A stretch of 64,000 bases of DNA from Scatophagus argus (Eukaryota > Chordata > Actinopteri > Scatophagidae): positions 2,717,110 through 2,781,109 of the forward strand of contig NC_058503.1 in the NCBI RefSeq assembly GCF_020382885.2, given 5' to 3'. A program made the position numbers and the translations under genes. The notes under the pieces were generated by a model. The model was not told the origin of the DNA. It ran no database searches and saw only the letters and a program-made list of their open reading frames with translations. Below are positions 1-11,000 of the stretch, in pieces (positions within the stretch are counted from its first letter, which is position 1; each line of letters opens with the position of its first letter).

Positions 1-9
1 TGTAATCAC

Positions 10-245
10 TCAATTCAATTCAGTTTATTTATATAACGCCAATTCACAACAAAAGTTATCTCATGACACTTTCCAATTAGAGCAGGCCTAGACCAAACTC
101 TTTAATTAAATTGTAATATAGAGAACCCAACATTCCCCCTTGAGCAAGCACTTGGCGACAGTGGCAAGGAAAAACTGCCTTTTAGAAGGCAGAAACCTTG
201 GAGCAGACCCCGGCTCAAGATGGGCAGCCATCTGCCTTGACCGGT

Positions 246-285
<40 letters not shown>

Positions 286-725
286 AGGAGAGAGAGAGAA
301 AGAGAGAGAGAGAGAGGGAGAGGGGGGGTGGGGCGTGAGAGAAGGAGCACACAAGCAGAGGCGCATAGCAGCAGTTATAATAGTATTGGAACTGTAGATA
401 ATGATAATGACAATGAAGTATACAGAAGGTACAATAATAATGGTAGCAGCTGCAGCCGTAATGTACTGTAGCAGTAATGGAATTAAAATAGATTATGACT
501 ATACAGTAGTAATCGCAGTAGGTTTCGAGCAGGACCGCAGCAGGGGGTCTGACCACGATCCATGGGAACCTGTGAGATGAGAAAGCACAGGGACTCCAGG
601 GAAGAAGTTGTGTTAGTAATATGCATTAATGGGACATAAATGTGTGCAGAAGGAGAGGGAGAAGAAGAAAGAGCTCAGTGCGTCATGGGAGGGCCCCCGT
701 TAGTCTAAGTCTATAGCAGCATAAC
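10..725 (-). mobile_element. L2-type LINE 3' end (truncated), minus strand
   Basis: The left edge carries the repeated TCAATTCAATTCAG tail followed by a sequence also found at 16665-16965 (plus strand), 22925-23610 and, as the tail only, 54253-54295. The distal half (500-725) matches 23400-23600, where the same sequence runs on towards L2-like reverse transcriptase pieces. It therefore looks like the 3' region of an L2-group LINE copied with 5' truncation. A GA-rich microsatellite (249-317) sits inside it. Confidence 0.6.
249..317. repeat. (GA)n microsatellite
   Basis: Near-pure GA dinucleotide tract inside the LINE 3' region. The related copy at 16665 carries the complementary CT tract at the same relative place, so the tract belongs to the element. 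Confidence 0.9.
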
Positions 726-1818
726 TCCACTCCTATACAGCTTTTCTCTGATCGCTCATAGTGAGAAAACATCCCATTTTGTTCCATTTCAAATATGGTT
801 AATGCTGATAAGGTGGAAGTGGTATTGATTCAGATTTGCTCCAAGAAATATTAACTGAGTTGAAGACACATCAGTCTGAATTAAACATGTTTGAACTCAA
901 AACCAGAGATATGCAGCAGTTTTAGCAGAAAAGAGTCTTGACTCCTTTATGTTTCTAGGAAGACCGATTTAGTTTATCTGCAAATAAATATATATTCTAT
1001 GGTTGGGTGATATGACTAACTTAATATCATAGTCTTTGTAATCGCAATTACGAACGATGATCTAAATTTCAATCTTTTTCTCAGTTTTGAAATGCCTTCT
1101 AGTATAGAGCCAGACTTAAAACAGCCTATTAATGTCTCCCTTTGAACCATTAGAACATGATATTTTATCAATATTTTTTTCTTATGGCACAAACTAATCA
1201 TGTTAACGATAGCTCATGTTGCATCCTTCACAATACATTGCACTAGTAAGACTCATACAAAGTAATTTGTCCAGTCCAAGCCATCTAGTTGGCTCCATCA
1301 CTCAATTGGTTGTGAATGCCTCTCAAGTTCGATCAAAACCTAAAATCGTTGGACCCTTAATATATCCTACATTTGCTACAGGCTTGTTGCAACGTCAAAT
1401 CTTCGAGTGATTTTAGAATGACGTGATGAGCTGTGGTATAAATATCAAGTGGAATGTGCATTATACACAAAAACTTACAAGGTTTAAAGGTTTACTTTGC
1501 AGAATTTTCCTCAAAAATGTGTAGACCTATATAAAAATAATCCCTCTGAATCAATTACCAGAAGTGTGTCTGTATCTGCAGAGAGCCTGCCTTCTACCTG
1601 TATTTTATAGTTTTCTTAGTATTTTGTCGAGTACTTTGTCTTCCTTTTATTTTCAAGAAAATAAAACACCGAAACTAGACTGGTTTAATAAAATGTCTGA
1701 AATTAGTTCTTCTAGAACCACAGCCAGTTAAACTTGCCGTTTCTCTTACCGGCAAAACGCCTTCACCATTTCCTGTGCTGGCAAATAGTTTCCATGACAG
1801 CCTAGGGAAATGCACCAC
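725..1818. other. gene-poor upstream region of the CTLA4-like gene
   Basis: AT-rich sequence with no convincing ORF, splice-bounded exon or recognisable repeat. It probably includes the distal promoter of the CTLA4-like gene. Confidence 0.4.
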
Positions 1819-1825
1819 TATAAAT
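1819..1825 (+). promoter_or_regulatory. possible TATA box of the CTLA4-like gene
   Basis: A TATAAAT-like stretch lies about 130 bases upstream of the ATG at 1950, a plausible distance for a short 5' untranslated leader. No other core promoter element is evident. This is an inference from position only. Confidence 0.25.
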
Positions 1826-1949
1826 GTAAGTTCTACTGTTTTTGCTGTATTTTAATGAAATTTGCTCAGTGTGAGGGCGTGTGCTCACCAGTGTTTTGTG
1901 AACTGTAATTGTATGTGGCTTTCTGTTGAACCGTGAGAGACACTGTAGG

Positions 1950-4602
1950 ATGTACCTGGTTCACTTTTGGATGGATTGGATTGTGTTGACAGTCCTCAGC
2001 CTATGCCTGCCTGTGTGGAGTGGTGAGTATAAACACACTTATGCTGTTGTGATGCTGACTTTTTCACAACTATCAAGGAACAAAAGGTGTATATAAAACA
2101 TACTATTATGTGACCATTTTGCTGGATTTCGTAGGTTCTCACAATTAAAACTCTAACCTTCGTCTAAAGTTGAAGGAGCCACAGCCTGATTAACACTGAA
2201 TGATGTAATTTCTAATGATATTTCATAAATAATGTAGCAACTGAGATTTCACTATGAATTTTATTATTGATGTTCCTGGGAATGGAACCTGACAAGCACT
2301 GCAGTTCTCTGGCTAGTTGTAACAGACCAGAATGTTGAATGCTGTGAAACTTTTTTTCACTAACAAGGAGGCTTGATAATGGATTACAATTTGAAATTCA
2401 ATAATTATCTGTACATTATGGTTAAAAAATCCAATATTTTGAGGCATCACTTGTTTGGTGTCTTGGATAGGAGGATGTTTCAGTCAGTTGTCAGTTGTTG
2501 TTTTTTTCTCTCTGTGTTCAGTGGAAAATCTAGTTTGAACAAGGTTGCTTGGCCTCTTAAGTGGTTTTAACCTACATTAAGGAATCACGTGCTGTTGTTC
2601 AGTCTTGGGATTGTTTGTGAACTTTGCAGTTGTGAGGACAGGACTTCTGCAGAGCTGATGTGGGCAGTAAAACCACACTGTTTTGTTATTTAATGTCTCC
2701 ATGATTTAAACTCAGAGGAAATGACTTGTGGGTGTGCAGTGTTTCAGGTCACCTGGATCTGAGTAATGAAAAGTTATATAACAGGTGACTGAATTAATTA
2801 CATCTGCCGTAATTGTTAGTGTAATGTACTTACATATTCAATTTACAACATAATTGATTACGTTTTCGAGTACCAAATCAACAGTCAATAAAATTTTCCA
2901 TGGCGCACCTGTGCGTGTTAACTTCAAAGGTAGCTGTGACATTTGCATGCTGCTTTGAAGACAGCAGCAGATGATAACTTTGTTCTATCTGTTCAGGTCT
3001 AAAGAAAAAATAAAACATGCAACACAAATGCCCATTCATAACTGTTTTCAACCAACCTTTTTTTCTGCCAGCTGCTAAGGTGACCCAACCCTATAAAGTG
3101 GTGAGCACCAATGGTACAGCACAAGTCCAGTGCTTTATCCAATCCCATCCCCCCTACAACCAGATGCAACCCCTCAATGACCAGAGATTGTCATATGCCA
3201 ATCATGGCCTCGAGGAGCTCCGTGTGACTCTGCTAAAAGGCCTTCATGGCACCCAGGAAGTCTGCTCCTCCATCCTTAACCTCAGGGAGCAGAGAGACGC
3301 GGCTGTGGAGAAAGAAGGAGAGGTAAGTTTGTGGATCGATGGATGTAAAACTACTTTGCTGTCAGACAGCCTTTTCTGACAAGAAATTGAAGTTGTTATA
3401 AAGATTTATTTTTTGAATGTGTTTAGCAAAATGTATGGAAACGTCCTTCAGATCTAGATATATTTTGTAATGACAAAGTAGCAACTAGGCCTGTAGGTGG
3501 TGCCAAAGTTCACACTGTCCAGCAGGAAAAGCTAGAGTAAATGTGCTCAGTAGGTCTGCCGATCTCATTTTAAGAATTGAAACATTATTTTTGTACTTCA
3601 TCCTACCCATGGAGGAGGGCATGTATATACATATATATAAATGTCATTATTCACATTAACAAGACTATTTGCTAACTGCTTGAATCAATCAAACTCTAAT
3701 GTGTGTTTTAGGTGCAGTGCTCTGCTCAAGTGAGAGGAGGCGCTGTGGAGGTGACGGTATCTGGACTGAAAGCGACAGACACAGACATGTATCGCTGTGA
3801 CATAGAGGTCTTCTACCCACCACCATACCTACGGCTCACTGGCAACGGCTCACTCATTCTGGTCTTAGGTGAGACACTGATGTGCTTATTTACCCACTGA
3901 GCTCACGGTTCACACATCTTTATGTATTTCTAACTTTATTCTAATCCATTTCATTTGTTCACAGACAGCTCTGATTGTGCTGTGAAGGGGGCTCACAAAC
4001 ACTCTGTAGACCTGAGTGATGAAGAAGAGGATGATGTGGGCAATGAGAAGATTGCATCAGTCAATGTTCCTGTGGTTGTACTGGTCATACTGGTCCTGTT
4101 TGCTCTCCTGATAATTTTCTCTTTCCAGGTAAGAACATCAGTGTATTACCTTTATTCATATGATTTTAATGATACTTATTACTATTACTATACTATTATT
4201 ACTAATAGTAGTAGTTGGTAGTAGTAACCGAGAAGTTAAATAGACCTGAAACACTCCACCTGTCTGCTCTTAGATCCCTGCAGACACATATCAAAAGGAA
4301 CACATTCATATAACTCCCAAATATCTTAACTTTAATATAATTGACTGTATATGATCAATCTGTGCTCTCACCTTGAAAGAAATATCCAAAAAAGCACTGT
4401 GCAGGTCTATATTTTTGCAAATAAGCAATGTCAGAAATAAACAAACCATAAAGATCCTCTTCTGATTACTGCATTAAAAGTTATATGTTTCTGTTTGCAG
4501 ACTCTCCAGTATAAACAAGGGAAGAGGGAGATCATCAGAACAGTGTCTGGTGCACTTCACAAAGTGGACGCTGCTGCATTTCCATGTGAGAACTTTGCAT
4601 GA
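1950..4602 (+). CDS. ctla4: CTLA4-like T-cell co-receptor (CD28 family), five exons
   Basis: Exons rebuilt from splice signals: 1950-2022, 3072-3322, 3712-3868, 3965-4128, 4501-4602; all junctions are GT-AG and the total is 747 nt, 248 residues plus stop. Exon 1 is a signal peptide. Exons 2 and 3 form one Ig V domain with cysteines at about 45, 89, 111 and 137, the two-disulfide pattern of CD28/CTLA4. DMYRC precedes FYPPPY (142-147), the B7-contact loop of the family. Exon 4 has a stalk cysteine (165), an acidic stretch and a transmembrane helix (about 193-214). The 33-residue tail has one tyrosine and no YxxM or ITIM. Trout CTLA4 is reported to keep the ligand site but lack tail signalling motifs, whereas trout CD28 has one; that comparison drives the name. 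It probably acts at the T-cell surface as a B7 receptor. CD28 or a third family member cannot be excluded. Confidence 0.8.
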
Positions 4603-5132
4603 AAACCATACAGCTGCATCTCACCCTCTTCTGAATAGTCACCTTGGGGCCATCATGTCCAATGCAGCCTTGTATCTACCTAGTAGCATTACAATAGAAC
4701 AGATTTCAAATGGAGGGTTAGGCAAACACAGAGTCATTATTGGCTCTTAAAGAGACATCTCTGTTTTGACTGAGGCTTTTTCTTACCACAGCTATAGAAA
4801 AATCAAAGTGACATTTGAGTGTCTGTGCATATTTTACTTATTAAGTATGAAAAAGTAATGTTTACGTTGTTGTAAACACAAAACTCTGAAGCTTTTCATT
4901 TGACTTTTGTATGGTCAATGCTGTACCTGCTGAGTACCTGGAGCAAAGTTACTTATTTGATTAAAAACTGGGTCACTTGAAGTTTAACTTCATTAAATGC
5001 TCCAGCTAAGAAAATGCAATGCTTTGAAATATTATGCTAAATGGCTACAGACGTACTAATAAGTAATGAATATTTGTATATTTTGTTGCCATTGCAATGT
5101 TTAGCAAATATTCATGTTGAATATTTCTGTAA

Positions 5133-5138
5133 AATAAA
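5133..5138 (+). terminator. polyadenylation signal AATAAA of the CTLA4-like gene
   Basis: A canonical AATAAA lies about 530 bases after the stop codon at 4602, giving a 3' untranslated region of ordinary length. Assignment is by position and strand. Confidence 0.5.
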
Positions 5139-5689
5139 GTTTCTCAACTTTAAATTGTACTTCTTTTTTAAAAAATAAATGCATTTGCTTGTGTGGGGAT
5201 TAATCATACAGATTGAAACTGAATCTACATTGTGTTGTGCTGTTGTGACACTTGTGTATTCACCTTTTTTCAAATTGGTCAAGTGTACACAGAACAATGC
5301 AACAACATAAAGACATACAGTATGGAGTGCTTGAAAGTTGATTCTGGTAGCTAAAGAAAAGATCTAAGGGTTTAACTGTGGATCTGAATTTATGGGTTCA
5401 CAATGAGAACCGTTTCACTGACAGAGTGGGCCCTGCTATGTATATGATAATCTCAGAAAAAGAATAAAGGAACCACTAGTCTGGATCTCATTCACAAGTT
5501 GAATTAAAAGACTTTGAACTTGTTTTTCTTTCACAATCACACAAAAATGTTGCTTTTGACATAAGCTTTTACGTCAAAAGTGACATGACGCGACATCACG
5601 ACAATAAGCTTATGTCCCCTCAGGTTTTAGGGGTGTATTAGTTCTGAAACTGAGACTGAATGCAAGATAGAAATGTCCACAGTCTGGAC

Positions 5690-6720
5690 TTGTGGTTCCG
5701 TCTTCCGTGACGCTAACTCAGACCTTGCTCAATCAATTTCCAGGGCAATCGGGGATTTCATGGCATTGAATGTGTGCATTTGCTCTGACTGCATTTGCTG
5801 CCTACAGTAAGGCTAAACTGCCGAAACACTGAATATCCATTGCATTAACAGAGATGTACAACAGCACTACATTACCAACAACTGGGCAACTGTGAGCCCA
5901 ATTATCCAGACACTGGCTATGAAAGTGACATTTTTCAGGAATACTACAGAGAGCTGTAGTAGAGTGGAAAATGTACAGAACAATGATATTGCTATTTGAC
6001 AGACCGGATATCACAGCTTTTAAACAGAATGGGAAAGGCAGAATGGTCAGTTTTTTCATTGTAGTACTGTAGCAGTGCTACAGGAAAAATATGAGATGAA
6101 CTAGTTTCACTCACAGAAGCTCACTCAGTCCCCAAGAGGTGGAAATCAGGCCACAACATGCTTGAGATTTACCTGTAACAGCATCCTGCTGTTCTCTCAG
6201 CCTGATGAAGCCTGGTACTCTGCCTGGTGATGATGCAAACAGATGCAGCAGTGGAGGTTGTGGTTCAGGCTCTCTTCTGAAAACGGTGGCAACTGTGTTG
6301 AGCAACGAAAGACACAATGTTGGCATTCGTGAAGCAGAGTGACTCAGATCGAGCAGTTGCGAAAGATATCAAATCTGCGACTGATGTCAAGAGTTACCTC
6401 GACTCTAACTCGACACTTTGTCTCTTTGTTTCTTCATGTGAGCACTGCACTTGCCACACATTTTAAATATCTACTTTTCCTGGTTGAGACCTGTAGTTGC
6501 AAGACCTTCAACAGTCTGACTGAGGATATTCTGGATGACTCATTTAGTCAAATTGGCTAAACGCTGCCTTGGAGTGCCAGGAATATCTGTCCCCAGTGAG
6601 ACGGTTTTCTCTACTGCAGGGGACACTGATACAGCACAAAGAGCCAGCCTCTCACCATGAGAACCTGGGCTTCATAGTGTGGTCTGAAGAAGCACTTCAG
6701 CAAATACTTGTGGTCATTGT
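5690..6720 (+). pseudogene. decayed hAT-family transposase remnant
   Basis: Around 6575-6690, conceptual translation across frames gives a stretch of the form VPGISVPSETVFSTAGD followed by a basic, leucine-containing tail. This is the C-terminal dimerisation region typical of hAT transposases. Upstream, 5820-6060 and 6360-6420 (KSYLDSNSTL-like) give further short hAT-like pieces in shifting frames. No open frame spans the region and I found no terminal repeats or 8-bp target duplication. It lies between the two CD28-family genes. Upstream boundaries are uncertain. Confidence 0.5.
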
Positions 6721-7259
6721 AGTTTATTTATTTATTTATGTGTGGACTGGTCTTCAGCAAAATGCATTCATTTTATTTATTTGATTGTTTATTTATGTGT
6801 GTTCATGCAACTGACATTTGAAGTTGAAGTTATTTTATAACGTTAGTCTTTCTGCGTATGTAGTGTGATACTATTACTGTTATATTCCAAATAGCTTACA
6901 GATCATGGAAGGTTCTTTGCAATAGTTTTGTAGAGTTGATTTGGTTTTCCTGATTTTTATAGGTGCTATAAAACTACACCTTTACATGGTTAGTTGAAGG
7001 CATATAATAAACCACAAGTACACATATATGGTTTCGGAATATCACTAAGTGTAGTGATGAAAGCCTTGTGAAAGTTCTCAGCAGAGGGTTCATCAAGGAC
7101 ACGACTTTCAAGAAAATTTCTAGAAAATTCCACACTGTTTATAAAATCCATAGTTAATGAGGAACCAGAGGGGTGTGGAAGTTAAATTATAGTGTTATTA
7201 ATTCTGGTGCTAATGTTCCTTCTCTGTTACTGCCATGTGCCTTTTTATATCTGGTTGAG

Positions 7260-7476
7260 GAGGCCTACAGCTCTGCTTAAATCTTCTCTAGGGCAAGTAT
7301 GTAATGGAGGAAGACCTTCTATTTATCTACATATTTTTTTTGTAACTGTTTTTGCACACTTTTTTCTTTTTGCACTCTTTTTCAGTTCTTGTGAACTGCC
7401 ACGACAAGTAAATTTCCCCACTGCAGGATCAATAAAGTTCATCTTATCATCTTATCTTATCTTATCTTATCTTACA
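7260..7476 (+). mobile_element. LINE 3' tail with (TCTTA)n
   Basis: The sequence runs through a fish LINE-like 3' untranslated region (AATTTCCCCACTGCAGGATC, then AATAAAG) and ends in repeated ATCTT units (about 7441-7474). A terminal short tandem repeat of this kind marks the 3' end of a 5'-truncated non-LTR retrotransposon. No coding sequence is left. Confidence 0.5.
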
Positions 7477-9315
7477 TGGTTGTTGTTGTATCTTATGACC
7501 TCTGTAGAAGGTTCTGGAATTAGCCTTTTCTTGACCCCACTTGAAAAGTTGCCACCTCTTAGTTGTTAGTTGCCAGAGAATTTTAAAAAACAGTGTGTTT
7601 GTCTTTTTCCTTTTGAGGTTTCTACTGATTTCTTTTTCTTGTGGTGCATCTCCTACTGTAAAACATTTTTTCTTCAACCATTCTGGAGATTAAAACAAGA
7701 AGTAAAGTGAATGGACCATTTGTCACAAACCATGAATGCCTCGTCCACACAAACATTTTTTGCCACAGTGCTTTATGGCATGTTATCAGTACCTTGTTTG
7801 TTTCAGTCCACATTTTGAGATTATGAAATGTAGAACAAAGCTGAGCCTGCTAGTTTGGTTTTACATTATCACTTCTGAGAAAAGTCCCAAAATGTAATCC
7901 AGTTTACATTGGTTTATTCCAGTTTACATACAGAGTTTACAGCCAATCAAAGCCAAAGCCCAGAGAGATAGATAGAAATATGTACACACCACTGACACAT
8001 ACAGACAGGCAACGTCTCCACTTCCTCCACTATGCAGAAATGAAGCCAAGATATCTCTGATACGAGTGCTGCCATCTTGTGCCGGTGACGATGTTTTGCC
8101 GAGCATACATCAGAGAGATAAGAACCTAAAATGACATAAACCATTTAGGGGAAAAATTCATAAAATATTTGACATGTACTTTGAGATTTAAATTGGCCCA
8201 TGTCCCTTCTGCTCACATGGAAGGCGAGGAGTGTTTCAACTCTACTGGAGTCAGATAGCATGTAAACCATCTTTATTTTATACATAATGGTAGAGACAAA
8301 TAAATTATAAACCAACGAAAACAGAGAAGTTTTCGCTGATTTTTTTTTCATCGTCAGCTGTTTCAAGAGAATAGTAGCAAAGTAAGTTCGAGCACTCTCA
8401 CCACATCTTACTTCTTATTCTCTGTACAGTTAGAAAACCATCACATGATGCATAGAATGCTGACGTTTATTTTGTGTGGCACAGGGTGGCAGTGAACTGA
8501 TTTAAGTGTGGAGTCATATGTTTGACTTTGTGAGGCCTGCTGTGTTCTGTAATGAGCTGAAGCCTTTCTGTTGTTTGTCTGGGCAGTATAGCGAAGAGCA
8601 TTGCAGTAGTCTGTAACCTGTTTTAGATCAAAGTGCGAACCGCTTTCTCAGAATCAGCTTGTAGCTCTGATATGAGATATGAACAGTTTGACTTCTGATG
8701 TACTTTCTCAGTTGATAAAACTTGCCCTACTTGTTAGTGACGTGCCTTTCATGTTTCTGTCGTGCTGGCTGAATTCCTGCCGCAGTGACTCTCTGTATGA
8801 ACGAATATCCTGTTTTTGTGTTTTTTTTTTTTTTTTTGTTTTTTTTTACTTTACACAAGTATATCAGTCTTAAGGTTAGGTTGTCTTCAGCCACACTCAA
8901 AGAAGAAGGAATGAGAAGATGGCCATCGAAAATCAATTTAACATGAGGTTAATGCATCAGAGAAGAAAAAGAAGACAAAGGTGACATGAAGAGCTGCAGA
9001 GAGTTCAAATCTTGTTCCGCCTCCCGAGAACTGTACAATAACAGTGTGAATTGTGAGTGTGAATGTTGGATTTTCAGAGAGTTACAAACATGGCTGAACA
9101 CAGCTCATCGCCTCTGATTTCAAAAAGGTGTGAAAGTGTGGGTATTTCCAAAGCTTTTTGGCTATGCGACAAGCACTTCTGAAGACACATACAGACAACT
9201 TCATCATTCATCTGTTCAAACATTATAGTAGGGTGCCCAGCCCATATAATGAGGCTGTCTGTCCTCTGCAGTGGGCACAGGTTCAACCCCTGCCTATGGC
9301 TCATTTGCTGCCTGT

Positions 9316-9350
<35 letters not shown>
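9316..9350. repeat. (TC)n microsatellite
   Basis: Uninterrupted CT dinucleotides. The overlapping serine/leucine-rich reading frames are artefacts of this tract. Confidence 0.9.
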
Positions 9351-9353
<3 letters not shown>

Positions 9354-9444
9354 GCCCCTCTTCCTGTCATATCTTCAGCTGTTTGCATCATGTCAGAGCA
9401 TGTGTAAAAAATATATGAATTATTTAAAAAAAGCCTCAGGGACT

Positions 9445-9805
9445 GAAACCCATCCATCTACCCATTTTCTATACCGCTTATCCATCAAGATCGCAGGGGG
9501 CTGGAGCCTATCCCAGAGAGGCAGGGTACACCCTGGACTGGTGGCCAGTCATTCGCAGGGCTGACACACCAAGACAACTATACACACACACTCACACCTA
9601 TGAGCAATGTGGAATAGCCATTTACTCTAATGTGCATGTTTTTGGGATCGTGGGAGGAAACCAGTGTACCTGGAGAAAACTCATGCAGGCACAGGGAGAA
9701 CATGCAAACTCCACATGGAAGGGCCCAGACCTACAATTAAAAACTGGAACCCTCTTGCTGTGAGGTGACAGTGCTAACTACTGCACCATGGTGCCGCCCT
9801 AACTG
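9445..9805 (+). repeat. dispersed fish repeat (CATCCATC...GCTGGAGCCTATCCCAG type)
   Basis: It begins with a CATCCATCTACCCATT stretch and contains GGGGGCTGGAGCCTATCCCA, then GGGAGAACATGCAAACTCC, then ends near CACCATGGTGCCGCC. This layout is a very common dispersed repeat of teleost genomes. A second, partial, reverse copy occurs at about 23180-23325, ending in GGATGGATGGATGGA. It has no coding capacity. The class of element is not certain. Confidence 0.6.
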
Positions 9806-10017
9806 GAACCCCTGATACTATTTTCACTTCAACAGATTTAAAGACGGAAACAGAGGCTCATATATTCTTTGAGTAGGAACAAAACCAATGAAGAACAGTG
9901 CTTTACTATTATAAAGTTATTATTATTTTTTCTTTCTTTATTTTGAGGATATATGTTTTTTGTAGGATATCTATGATGATTTGCAATTGCATTCATAATT
10001 TAGTGGCAAATTTTATT

Positions 10018-10354
10018 CAGTTAGGTCAATATATATTGGGACATGTATGAGTTTTTGGTATTTGGACTCTGCACACAACATTGAATTTGAAACGAAACAC
10101 TCTAGATGTGGCCATACCTGGCCATGAGACTGCTCGTCAGCCATTTGTTATTTATGAGCCACGAAAAATGAGGGTGGGTGTATGAAAATGGCTGTAATTC
10201 CTAAATAGTTAATGCCGCGCCTTGGTCAAACCCCTTGAATTAAAGCTGAAAATCTTCACCTTGCTAACATCTTGAGTGTTTCATTTCAAATTCAATGTGT
10301 TGGTGTACAGAGGCCAAAAACTTATGCCTGTCCCAATATATATGTACCTAACTG
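10018..10354. mobile_element. MITE with about 85-bp terminal inverted repeats
   Basis: The left end begins CAGTTAGGTCAATATATATT; the right end is its near-exact reverse complement (…AATATATATGTACCTAACTG). The match continues inward for about 85 bases on each side, through the block TTGAATTTGAAACGAAACAC. The roughly 340-bp element has no ORF. The long inverted repeats suggest a non-autonomous DNA transposon, perhaps Tc1/mariner-like, though a TA duplication is not clear-cut. Confidence 0.7.
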
Positions 10355-10699
10355 TAAATCCAGCTGCTGACCAGAGTGCTGCCTCTCATGCATAGCATTG
10401 ACCTACCAGCTGCTAATCAGGGACAACTTAGACTTTAGTGCCTTGGCCAAACACACCGCACCATGAGCATCACCAAGACATTATTCATCATTAGTTATCC
10501 CCTTTAGCACTGCTGAAGGTGTTTAGGTTAATGCAAACCTTGACAGAAACATACAGGATTAAAACAAAATGATTTTTGCTCTAACATTGTCCTCGAAACA
10601 TCTGGCCTCAGATGGATCAGTCTAGTGCAGACACACTCACACACACAGAAGCACAAACTTGAGAAACAGGATGTGAATTCTGCTGACTCCACTTGTACT

Positions 10700-11000
10700 T
10701 GATCAAATTAGATTAGATTCAACTTTATTGTCATTACACTCATTACAGGTGCACAGCAACAAAATACAGTTTAGCATCTAACCAGAATTACAAAAAGCAA
10801 CAAGTGCAGATAATAAATAAATTAATAGTACTAATATAGTATAGCATGTACATGGTATATTATGTGATTCATTTACACTGATTTACAGATTTGGTACTAT
10901 GAACATGTTATACAGATGGATATATGCATTAAATGTAGTAGACTATAGGCACGAACTATGGACGTAATTTACAAGAGGAAATGTACAGATGATAAGTCAT
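10700..11000 (-). mobile_element. LINE 3' untranslated tail, minus strand
   Basis: It starts with a short GATTAGATT tandem tail followed by CAACTTTATTGTCATTACAC, a layout familiar from 3' ends of fish non-LTR retrotransposons. No coding region is left. The right boundary is approximate. Confidence 0.45.

Noticed and set aside
250-471. Arg/Glu repeat frame and its Ser/Leu counterparts on the other strand
   Set aside because: They are translations of the GA microsatellite inside a LINE tail. There is no start context, domain or splice support.
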